Of a DNA stretch of 6,891 bases, positions 1 through 5,812 are shown piece by piece. The notes under the pieces are model-generated. The model ran no database searches and was not told the origin of the DNA. It saw nothing but the letters and a program-made list of their open reading frames with translations. A program made the translations under genes and the position numbers. Positions within the stretch are counted from its first letter, which is position 1; the number at the start of each line of letters is the position of its first letter. This DNA is from an uncultured Lachnospiraceae bacterium. Lineage in GTDB: Bacteria > Bacillota > Clostridia > Lachnospirales > Lachnospiraceae. Location: contig CAJTVD010000121.1 in NCBI GenBank assembly GCA_910579495.1, forward strand, positions 1 to 6,891. The letters are read 5' to 3'.

Positions 1-1282
1 ACAGTGCCGAACCATCAAAGCTGTTCTCAATCTCTATAAAATACATATTCTTTGCACGGAAAGACCGTATAGTAATATAGGTTTCCGCATCCGGCTGCTT
101 TTCCCGCATCTGCATACAGGCTTCCACCGCATTATCCAGCCCGTTGTTTAAGATGATCCCCATGTCATAAGCTTTTATCGTAACAGCATCCGTCAGCATA
201 AATTTGCTGGCATCCAGCCTGATACCTTTTACCTTCTTTGCCGCATAACGGAATTTGCTGCCAACCACCGCATCGCTTACGGCATTCCCCGTATGCACCC
301 TGCTGTCGATCTGCTCCACCGACTGGCGCATCCCCTCAAAATACTGCCGGATTTCCTCATCCTCCCCGCTGTACCTTTTCTGTATCAGATTCTGCAGGAC
401 TGCCATGTGGTTCTTCATATCATGCTTGACCGAGCGGATTCCGTCATACAGATGTTCCATCTCCACCATAGAACTCTGCATCTGCGTGATCTGGTTCTCC
501 AGCACGATCTTTTCCGCCCGCTCCTCCTGCAAAACCGCCATGTCCTGATAGATACGGAAACTGAACACGACAGCCCCAAGCAGCACAAGCGCCGTCATTG
601 GGATGATGAGATACAGTGCCGGATATTTTTCATACAGCAGTACCGGGGTGCCGTCCGTAACGGTGATTAGCAGCAGGCGCACAAGAACCGAAACCAGCGT
701 GCCTGCCACGGAGGGCAGCAGATAGAATGCCACTTCCTTGCCCATCCGCCCTCTCTGCTTACTGCAATAGCTCCCCGCTATCTTTCTTGTGGAAACAAAA
801 AGCAGGGCGCACCTTGCGGCTCCCACAAGGGCAATCACAAAGCAGGACAGGATGCCCGCCGCCACGGGCAGATATTCCGCTGATGCCATACCGATTCCTG
901 CTTTATGCGCCAGTGCCTCTATCATCTCATTTCCAATATAGATCAGGCTGTAACCCGTCCAGAATGACAGTTCCCGCAGGGATATGAACTGGACAGCCAG
1001 AAATATCTTTAACAGGACATTTCCCTGATACCAGCATACGCAGAAAACAAATAAAGTGCAGAATGTAAAAAGCAGTTCCATGATTAACGATACGCTGTCC
1101 GTGTCAGAATACAGCCCCTCACTGAATGCCCTTATCACAATCCATGCAATGCCCGCAGCCCACCCCGCATTCCTTATCCTGCACAGCTTTGGCACGGCAA
1201 ACCTGCCAAAAAAGGACTGTATACAGTACCCTTCAAGCAGACACAGCAAAACACCTGTCAATCCTATAACCCATTCAGCCAT
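1..1282 (-). CDS. GHKL-family sensor histidine kinase (AgrC/VirS-like), partial
   Basis: This gene starts at ATG 1282-1280 and stays open to the window edge, giving 427 codons; the C-terminus is missing. I translated it by hand. The N-terminal part (about residues 4-244) holds six or seven hydrophobic stretches separated by short basic loops, as in the polytopic sensor domains of AgrC-type kinases. A helical, probably coiled-coil linker follows (about 245-285). The phospho-acceptor box is SVKHDMKNHM, with His287. The N box reads GIILNNGLDNAVEA (375-388), with the ATP/Mg-binding Asn379, Asn380 and Asn384. The ORF leaves the window at IEIENSFDG, where the G1 region begins, so the glycine-rich ATP lid is not seen. 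Kinases of this family autophosphorylate and pass phosphate to a LytTR regulator, often sensing a peptide. The start codon overlaps the regulator's stop (ATGGCTGA, 8 bp), which points to translational coupling. No AgrB- or AgrD-like gene is visible, so the signal is unknown. Confidence 0.94.
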   Translation of the reverse strand, partial: MAEWVIGLTGVLLCLLEGYCIQSFFGRFAVPKLCRIRNAGWAAGIAWIVIRAFSEGLYSDTDSVSLIMELLFTFCTLFVFCVCWYQGNVLLKIFLAVQFISLRELSFWTGYSLIYIGNEMIEALAHKAGIGMASAEYLPVAAGILSCFVIALVGAARCALLFVSTRKIAGSYCSKQRGRMGKEVAFYLLPSVAGTLVSVLVRLLLITVTDGTPVLLYEKYPALYLIIPMTALVLLGAVVFSFRIYQDMAVLQEERAEKIVLENQITQMQSSMVEMEHLYDGIRSVKHDMKNHMAVLQNLIQKRYSGEDEEIRQYFEGMRQSVEQIDSRVHTGNAVSDAVVGSKFRYAAKKVKGIRLDASKFMLTDAVTIKAYDMGIILNNGLDNAVEACMQMREKQPDAETYITIRSFRAKNMYFIEIENSFDGSAL

Positions 1283-2012
1283 CAGCCCCCACCCCGTTTC
1301 TCAGATACCGCATATAGGCTTTCACAAACTCCCCGTATTTCTCTTTTGCCAGATAAACGCACTCCTCATTATTCAGGGTAATGCTCCCGCTGTCATATTC
1401 CGCCACATATGCCATGTTCACCAGATACCCCCTGTGGCAGCGGAAGAACCCGCCTCCAAGCTGTCCCTCCATTTCATTCATGGACGCATATGCCTCTATG
1501 GTCTCCCCGGTGGTGTGTATCTCCACCTTCTTCCCCCTGCTCTCAATATACAGGATGCTGTCCTTTTCCAGCGAAAAACTCCTGTTCCTCGTCTTTATGA
1601 ACACCGTTTCCCGCCGTCTGCTTTTCCTCTTTTCCAGCTCCCGTCCTGCCCGCCGGAACACCTCCCGGAACTTATCTACCTCAATCGGCTTTAACAGATA
1701 GTGGAACGCTGCCACGTCAAACGCCTGAAAAACATACTCCCGGATTCCCGTAATAAAGATCAGTATGGTATCTTCATCCCTCTGCCTGAGCCTTTTCGCC
1801 GTTTCAATCCCATCCGTCCCTTCCATCTGTATGTCAAGGAACACAATATCAAACTGCTTCCCGGCGGCAAGCAGTGCATCTCCTGTCTCGTATAATCCGG
1901 CACATACGCATGGCATTTCTTTTTCTGCCAGTTCCTTTATCTGTTCACGGATGCCCTTCTCATCATCACATATGGCTATGTTCAATCCCATCACCTGCAA
2001 TTCATTTCCCAT
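1275..2012 (-). CDS. LytTR-family response regulator (AgrA/VirR type)
   Basis: The 245-residue protein has an N-terminal CheY-like receiver domain and a C-terminal LytTR DNA-binding domain. In the receiver, IAICDD supplies the acidic pair Asp16/Asp17, VFLDIQM the phospho-acceptor Asp60, Thr88 the switch residue, and YLLKP the conserved Lys108. The LytTR domain (about 133-240) shows the family pattern: FIKTRNRSFSLEKDSILYIE, a strand with KKVEIHT, then FFRCHRGYLVNM and a final LAKEKYGEFVKAYMRYL. It is cotranscribed with the GHKL kinase downstream, overlapping it by 8 bp, and should be that kinase's partner. The start is uncertain. ATG 2012 has no convincing Shine-Dalgarno sequence, whereas ATG 1991 (residue 8, giving MGLNIAICDD) fits the usual N-terminus of the family and overlaps the stop of an upstream mini-ORF. 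Direct repeats and a promoter at 2069-2136 suggest that it activates its own operon. Confidence 0.94.
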   Translation of the reverse strand: MGNELQVMGLNIAICDDEKGIREQIKELAEKEMPCVCAGLYETGDALLAAGKQFDIVFLDIQMEGTDGIETAKRLRQRDEDTILIFITGIREYVFQAFDVAAFHYLLKPIEVDKFREVFRRAGRELEKRKSRRRETVFIKTRNRSFSLEKDSILYIESRGKKVEIHTTGETIEAYASMNEMEGQLGGGFFRCHRGYLVNMAYVAEYDSGSITLNNEECVYLAKEKYGEFVKAYMRYLRNGVGADG

Positions 2013-2038
2013 GCGAATGCTTTTCTCGCATTGAGCAT
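1991..2038 (-). CDS. possible 15-codon leader peptide ORF
   Basis: ATG 2038-2036 opens a short frame encoding MLNARKAFAWEMNCR. It lies 5 bases behind a GGGGA Shine-Dalgarno-like sequence (on the minus strand GTGGGGAAGCTAATG). Its TGA stop (1993-1991) shares one base with ATG 1991, the better family-type start of the LytTR regulator. The geometry would suit translational coupling or a leader-controlled start. The sequence ATGCGA...TCGCAT (2031-2010) could form a 6-bp hairpin inside this ORF and cover ATG 2012. No conserved peptide family is recognised, and a chance ORF of this size is quite possible. Confidence 0.3.
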   Translation of the reverse strand: MLNARKAFAWEMNCR

Positions 2039-2068
2039 TAGCTTCCCCACGGACAGTTCTTTTTACTT

Positions 2069-2098
2069 TTTATATCGGCAGAATTTTGGCGCAGTCAG
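2069..2098 (-). promoter_or_regulatory. promoter of the LytTR regulator-kinase operon
   Basis: On the minus strand, CTGACT (2098-2093, 4 of 6 to TTGACA) and TATAAA (2074-2069, 5 of 6 to TATAAT) are separated by 18 bp. The predicted transcript starts near 2062 and leaves a leader of about 25 bases to the mini-ORF or 50 bases to ATG 2012. The weak -35 next to a direct-repeat operator is what an activator-dependent promoter would show; the agr P2 and P3 promoters also have long spacers. Confidence 0.5.
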
Positions 2099-2102
2099 CC
2101 GC

Positions 2103-2136
2103 AAGGGAACGAAACCCTATTTGAAAGGGAACGAAA
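2103..2136 (-). promoter_or_regulatory. candidate LytTR binding site (two direct repeats, 22-bp period)
   Basis: AAGGGAACGAAA occurs perfectly at 2103-2114 and again at 2125-2136. On the minus strand this is TTTCGTTCCCTT twice, 22 bp start to start, about two helical turns. LytTR regulators such as AgrA bind paired direct repeats with this geometry. The CGTT core matches the centre of the published family pattern ([TA][AC][CA]GTTN[AG][TG]), although the flanks match only partly. The proximal repeat ends four bases before the -35 hexamer, a class II activator position. That this operon's own regulator is the ligand is an inference. Confidence 0.5.
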
Positions 2137-2211
2137 TCTTTTTCTTTTCCATAAAAAGTTCAAAATCAGCCCTAAAGTTTTTCGCCATTCGTCCGATATG
2201 CGGGAAACGCA

Positions 2212-2299
2212 AACCGCCGTGTAAGCATATTACCTCTGATTCCCCCGCTTTCCAACAGGCAGACCGCCGCATATGGCGGTCTGCCATAGTACGGCGGTT
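2212..2299. repeat. nested inverted repeats between the lipoprotein gene and the LytTR operon
   Basis: An inner perfect 11-bp stem (GGCAGACCGCC at 2258-2268, GGCGGTCTGCC at 2275-2285) has a 6-base loop GCATAT. An outer perfect 9-bp pair (AACCGCCGT at 2212-2220, ACGGCGGTT at 2291-2299) surrounds it. Because ACCGCC and GGCGGT are shared, inner and outer arms can also pair in alternative ways. It starts 54 bases after the lipoprotein stop, so it may end or stabilise that transcript, but neither strand has the T-run of an intrinsic terminator. The rest of 2137-2352 holds no gene that I can support. Confidence 0.55.
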
Positions 2300-2352
2300 G
2301 TCTTTTGTAGTACTCTTTACTCCTCTACAGTTAAATTCGAGAAATACCCCTG

Positions 2353-3252
2353 TTACTCCTGAGTCACAACACAAGTACCGGAACTGGATTGTGGTGCATT
2401 ACTTGTACGGGTGTGTTCGTCAAATTCTTCCTGACTATACTTTTCGATGCCCGTCAGTGTCCCATATCCGGAGGCATTTAAGTTTTGATAATCCCGGACA
2501 GTGTAAATATCCACTATGCCGTTTCCATTTCCAAGGGTACGAATCGCGCCGTTGAACTTCCCTCCTCCCAGACTTTCACCGTTAGAAGTTAAAATATCCC
2601 GGAAATAGCGGACTTTTTCGCCGTTAAAATACCACTGCCCATCCGACGCATCATAGGTAACGCCAAACCTTCCATATTCCTCAGCCATTTCCTGAAACTC
2701 TTTTGCTGATACAGGATCACCGGACACAGCGCTTATCGGAGCAGGATTTCTGATCGCATCTATATTGCGGGCGGCAAATTCCTCTTCCGAAAATTCCTCT
2801 AATCCTGTCAGTATCCCACTGGGATCAAAAGAACCGTCCTCAGTCCTTACAATGCCACTGAGGTCACGGACTGCATATATGTCCACTTCCCCATTTGCAT
2901 TGAAATAATCCCTGCCAGCCCGTGAGCCGTCTTCTAACGGGTAATAGTCCTCAAACCACCTCACTGCCTTTCCGTTATAATACAGTTCGTTCTTCTCTGC
3001 ATCATAGACCATGCCGAACTGTTCATATGTTTTGAACTGCTCCGCATAAGCATTCTCATCCGCTTTGGTATCCCCTCCATCCTCGGCATACGCTGCAAGG
3101 ACAGGGGACGATCCACTTTGTGCCTGTGGTGAGGACGCACCCATCTGCGCTGGATTTGCATTCGGCAGGGCCGCCGATGTCCCACACCCGCTCATACCTC
3201 CCACAAGCAATGTACTCAAAAGAACCATCATAAGGTGTTTTTTGTTTTTCAT
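2353..3252 (-). CDS. secreted lipoprotein with two tandem copies of one domain
   Basis: The 299-residue protein has a basic N-terminus (MKNKK), a hydrophobic core and a lipobox-like MSGC with Cys23, so it should be exported and lipid-anchored outside the membrane. A low-complexity Ala/Ser/Pro/Gln linker follows (about 24-60). Two homologous repeats come next, about 76-162 and 192-281. Each runs FG(M/V)xYDA, Y(Y/F)NGxxVR(W/Y)F, a Gly-rich stretch, VDIY(A/T)VRD, then LTG(L/I)E and EEF. I think similar modules occur as extracellular tails of clostridial M56/BlaR1-like peptidases, but this is memory, not a search. The start has a good ribosome binding site (GGAAGG, about nine bases upstream). The gene has its own promoter with an OmpR-type operator behind the terminator of the kinase gene, so it is probably an output or accessory sensor of that system. 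Its biochemical role is unknown. Confidence 0.85.
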   Translation of the reverse strand: MKNKKHLMMVLLSTLLVGGMSGCGTSAALPNANPAQMGASSPQAQSGSSPVLAAYAEDGGDTKADENAYAEQFKTYEQFGMVYDAEKNELYYNGKAVRWFEDYYPLEDGSRAGRDYFNANGEVDIYAVRDLSGIVRTEDGSFDPSGILTGLEEFSEEEFAARNIDAIRNPAPISAVSGDPVSAKEFQEMAEEYGRFGVTYDASDGQWYFNGEKVRYFRDILTSNGESLGGGKFNGAIRTLGNGNGIVDIYTVRDYQNLNASGYGTLTGIEKYSQEEFDEHTRTSNAPQSSSGTCVVTQE

Positions 3253-3280
3253 AAGAATTTCCTTCCTTTCTTTGATTGTA

Positions 3281-3309
3281 TTTATAGCATAGCAGTCTTT
3301 TTTGTGATG
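3281..3309 (-). promoter_or_regulatory. extended -10 promoter of the lipoprotein gene
   Basis: The minus strand carries TGC plus TATAAA (-10 at 3286-3281), an extended -10 element. With a 17-bp spacer the -35 position (3309-3304) reads CATCAC, a poor match to TTGACA that lies inside the operator repeats. This fits a promoter that needs an activator. The predicted start is near 3274, giving a leader of about 22 bases that ends in a good Shine-Dalgarno sequence. Confidence 0.55.
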
Positions 3310-3330
3310 TGTTTGTGATTAGTTTGTGAT
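3301..3330 (-). promoter_or_regulatory. triple direct-repeat operator, 11-bp period (OmpR/PhoB type)
   Basis: TTTGTGAT occurs exactly at 3301-3308, 3312-3319 and 3323-3330, starting every 11 bp; on the minus strand this is ATCACAAA three times. OmpR/PhoB-family regulators bind head-to-tail half-sites with this 10-11 bp period, commonly overlapping or just upstream of the -35. The regulator encoded at 4785-5456 is the natural candidate, since a related site lies in its own promoter. Confidence 0.6.
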
Positions 3331-3343
3331 TTATGTGTAGTTG

Positions 3344-3371
3344 AAAAAAACAGCAGGCAAAATACCTGCTG
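3344..3371 (-). terminator. intrinsic terminator after the sensor kinase gene
   Basis: On the minus strand, CAGCAGG (3371-3365), a 7-base loop and CCTGCTG (3357-3351) are followed at once by seven T (3350-3344). It begins 11 bases after the kinase stop codon. It should end the regulator-kinase transcript and leave the lipoprotein to its own promoter. Confidence 0.9.
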
Positions 3372-3382
3372 CCCTTAAAACA

Positions 3383-4801
3383 TTAAATTTTGAAAGAGAA
3401 CCGAACCCCGGAGGCCGTATTGCAAACCATGCATTCGCTTCCATGTTGGCGCAGTATCCTCTGTGTGACATACAGCCCCAACCCACTCCCTCCTGTTTTC
3501 CTGCTCCTTGACTGTTCCACGCGGTAAAAAGCATCAAACAGTTTTGGAATACTTTCATCCGGTATATGTGTTCCCGTGTTTTCAACGGAAAACTCCAATT
3601 GACCGCTCTCCATATGCCCGCTGATCCGGATTGCTGCACCGGACGGAGAATACTTGACCGCGTTTCCAATCAAATTGGAAAAAACCTTCTCCATCAGCAT
3701 CCTGTTTCCATTGATAAAAATAGATGCCGGCAGGTCAAGACATATCTGTAAATCTTTCTCTGCCATAAGGTCTTCCGTTTCACTCAGATAACGCCGTATG
3801 ACCTGCACACAGTCAAAATTGTCTTTCTTAAAATCTGCACCTGCGGCATCCAGCCTTGATATGGTCAGTATTTCCTGCACCATCGCCTCAAGCGTGTTTG
3901 CAACCTCCAGCGATCTGGCAAGGTATTTTCCATGATCCTTATAAGCCCCGATGCCCAGCAGCATCCCTTCTAACTGGCCTTTGATGACTGTAATGGGAGT
4001 TTTTAATTCATGGGACACGGCAGAAAAGAAATCAGTCCTCGCCTGTTCCAGTTTCTTTTCACGCTCAATATCATCTTCAAGTTTCTTATTTGCATCCTGT
4101 AGGTCAGACAATGCGGCTGATAAATTATGTGATAATAAATTAAGGCTTTTCTCCAATGTTCCCAATTCATCCGTCCTGCTGCCGTCAAGCTGCCACTCCA
4201 AATGCAGCTCGGACATTTCTTCTGATATGCGGCTGATCTCCAATACCGGCTTCGTGATTAAATGGGAATAAAGCCATGATGCGGCAAACGAAACCGCAAT
4301 AATAGCGAAAAGAAGAGGCGGCAGAATACGCCGGAATGCCTGCCGCAATTCGGCCACCTGCTCTGCCGTCCCATACACAATAAGCATATATCGCACGTTG
4401 CTATCCGAAAAAGAAAAATAATAGTCAGCTGATAAAACAGGGCTGCTTTCATAAGAATCACCCCCTTCATACAAAGCAATCATGCCGTTCCATCCATCAT
4501 CAGCCTTCTTCGTGGGCAGCGGCATCTGCAGTCCGTCCCCATCATATAATTCCACATTGTATATTTCCGGATTCTGCCGGAACTGATCAAACAGGCTCCC
4601 GCTGTCTGAAAAAGCTACTTGTTCCAATTCTGAAATAAATGTCCGTGCCCGTTCATCCAAAGCAGCGTTTAATCTATTAGAATAAGTCTGCGGCATCAGC
4701 CATGCCAAAAGCCCATACACCAATAAGGAGACGCACAGCAGCATGGCCGCCGTAATGAAAAATACTTTTGCAAACAGACTGCTTTTAACTTTCCTTATCA
4801 A
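3383..4801 (-). CDS. HAMP-type sensor histidine kinase (BaeS/VanS-like)
   Basis: This 472-residue membrane kinase has TM1 at about 11-35, an extracytoplasmic sensor region at about 36-158, TM2 at about 159-182, and a HAMP linker to about 235. A coiled stretch and the HisKA domain follow, with FFSAVSHELKTPI and phospho-acceptor His264. The ATPase domain has the N box NLIGNAVKYS (Asn376, Asn380), a G1 box in the variant ENTG (407-410), FYRVEQSRS, and the lid box TGGSGLGL (436-443). All catalytic motifs are present and the length is typical. The start is TTG at 4801-4799, inside the 3' end of the regulator gene (17-bp overlap), with a weak AGGG site; the next in-frame ATG falls inside TM1 and is unlikely. 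It should phosphorylate the regulator just upstream. The sensed signal is unknown; resemblance to VanS-like envelope sensors is only at family level. Confidence 0.95.
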   Translation of the reverse strand: MIRKVKSSLFAKVFFITAAMLLCVSLLVYGLLAWLMPQTYSNRLNAALDERARTFISELEQVAFSDSGSLFDQFRQNPEIYNVELYDGDGLQMPLPTKKADDGWNGMIALYEGGDSYESSPVLSADYYFSFSDSNVRYMLIVYGTAEQVAELRQAFRRILPPLLFAIIAVSFAASWLYSHLITKPVLEISRISEEMSELHLEWQLDGSRTDELGTLEKSLNLLSHNLSAALSDLQDANKKLEDDIEREKKLEQARTDFFSAVSHELKTPITVIKGQLEGMLLGIGAYKDHGKYLARSLEVANTLEAMVQEILTISRLDAAGADFKKDNFDCVQVIRRYLSETEDLMAEKDLQICLDLPASIFINGNRMLMEKVFSNLIGNAVKYSPSGAAIRISGHMESGQLEFSVENTGTHIPDESIPKLFDAFYRVEQSRSRKTGGSGLGLYVTQRILRQHGSECMVCNTASGVRFSFKI

Positions 4802-5456
4802 TTTTGTACCCTACCCCTCTGACTGTCTGAATAAACTCAATGCCCAGCTTTTTGCGCAGATTCTTGATGTGCGTATCAACTACCCGCTCGTCACCATAAA
4901 AGTCATACCGCCACAACTTATCCAGCAGGTTCTGCCTCGTCATAATCCGCCCCTGATGAGTCAGCAATTCTCTCAACACCTCAAACTCCCGCTGTGTCAG
5001 TTCATAAGCGATTCCGTCCACCATAGCAGTATAATTATCTAAATCCAGTAGCAGATTCTGATAGGCAATGGTCTTATGTCCCTCTTCCTGTGTCTGGCTG
5101 CTCCGCCGCAGGACAGCCGCGATTTTGCGGATTAAAATTGGAACAGAAAAAGGCTTTGTGATGTAATCATCGACCTGCAGGTCTAATCCCCTTATCTGTT
5201 CTTCCTCACCGCCTAATGCAGTGAGCATGATGATCGGCACCTGGGACTGTTTCCGTATCAGCTCACATACCCCGAAACCGTCAATCTTCGGAAGCATGAT
5301 GTCCAACAGGATCAGATCAAACTTATTTTTCGCAAACAGATCCATTGCCTCAATGCCATCACTGGCGGCCATCACATCATAACCAGCCTCTTTCAAAAAT
5401 TCCCGCAGCAGTTCCTGAATATCCATATCATCTTCAACAATTAAAATATTCTGCAT
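4785..5456 (-). CDS. OmpR/PhoB-family response regulator
   Basis: The 223-residue protein has a receiver domain with Asp9/Asp10 (ILIVEDD), phospho-acceptor Asp52 (LILLDIMLP), Thr79 (IIMLTA) and Lys101 (DDYITKPF). A winged-helix domain follows from about 128, with the typical LTQREFEVLRELL, RQNLLDKLW and VVDTHIKNLRKKL, and the wing TVRGVGYKI near the C-terminus. All key residues are present and the length is normal for the family. The start has a strong Shine-Dalgarno sequence, GGAGGTG, seven bases upstream. The stop overlaps the kinase start by 17 bp, so the two form one operon. Operators of similar sequence at 5495-5518 and 3301-3330 suggest that it controls its own operon and the lipoprotein gene. 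Confidence 0.95.
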   Translation of the reverse strand: MQNILIVEDDMDIQELLREFLKEAGYDVMAASDGIEAMDLFAKNKFDLILLDIMLPKIDGFGVCELIRKQSQVPIIMLTALGGEEEQIRGLDLQVDDYITKPFSVPILIRKIAAVLRRSSQTQEEGHKTIAYQNLLLDLDNYTAMVDGIAYELTQREFEVLRELLTHQGRIMTRQNLLDKLWRYDFYGDERVVDTHIKNLRKKLGIEFIQTVRGVGYKIDKES

Positions 5457-5479
5457 GGGAACACCTCCGTACTTTGAGC

Positions 5480-5518
5480 ATCATACCATACTTTTTTGTG
5501 TTTTGTGTGTAGTTTGCC
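5480..5518 (-). promoter_or_regulatory. autoregulated promoter of the OmpR-type regulator gene
   Basis: An extended -10, TGG plus TATGAT (5485-5480), lies 17 bp from a -35 position (5508-5503) with no good TTGACA match. That position is covered by TTTGTGTGTAGTTTG (5502-5516), two half-sites 11 bp apart. This stretch is identical in 13 of 15 bases to 3312-3326 in the lipoprotein promoter, and both are preceded by the 10-bp CTTTTTTGTG (5491-5500, 3297-3306). The distance from the operator to the -10 differs (17 against 26 bp), so the effect may differ too. The leader would be about 17 bases. Confidence 0.5.
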
Positions 5519-5685
5519 AAAGTTATATAAATTCATCTCCCCAAACGTGCCGGCCATTCCCCCGGCAAGGTTAAACTGGCGCTGTATATAGAATTTCAGC
5601 TTTTCCATGCTTTGCCTGTATCCTCTGGATTGTTTTCTAATATTTCGGCAGAAAACCATTCCCGCTAAAGCAAAACATCCTCTGA

Positions 5686-5715
5686 ATTATACCATATAAA
5701 TTTTCTGTTTTTCAC
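5686..5715 (-). promoter_or_regulatory. possible distal promoter with consensus extended -10
   Basis: The minus strand shows TGG plus a perfect TATAAT (5691-5686), with GTGAAA (5715-5710, 4 of 6) 18 bp upstream. It could supply basal transcription of the regulator-kinase operon through a leader of about 220 bases, alongside the operator-controlled promoter at 5480. A 72-codon frame (5659-5441) follows it, but it has no good ribosome binding site and runs over the regulator's promoter and start. No other gene is seen in 5519-5685. Confidence 0.4.
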
Positions 5716-5812
5716 CCGATGGCACGAAATGACTATTTTTCGGGAGTGGAAAGCAAAAAAGAGCCGTCATCCAGCCCTTTTTACTATTTCATTCAATTTT
5801 TACCGTTTTTCT

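Noticed and set aside
1056..1694. 212-codon plus-strand frame opposite the GHKL kinase and LytTR regulator
   Set aside because: It runs antisense to two genes with clear family motifs, and its own translation shows no recognisable domain.
2200..2216. Third, diverged copy of the LytTR repeat (GGGAAACGCAAACC)
   Set aside because: It matches only with an inserted base and lies about 70 bp from the paired repeats without helical phasing to them.
2258..2285. Intrinsic terminator of the lipoprotein gene
   Set aside because: The stem is strong, but no T-run follows it on either strand, so it is listed only as an inverted repeat.
5441..5659. 72-codon minus-strand frame downstream of a consensus extended -10 promoter
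   Set aside because: It has no usable ribosome binding site, overlaps the promoter, operator and start of the OmpR-type regulator, and resembles no family I know. It may be a chance frame or a remnant.
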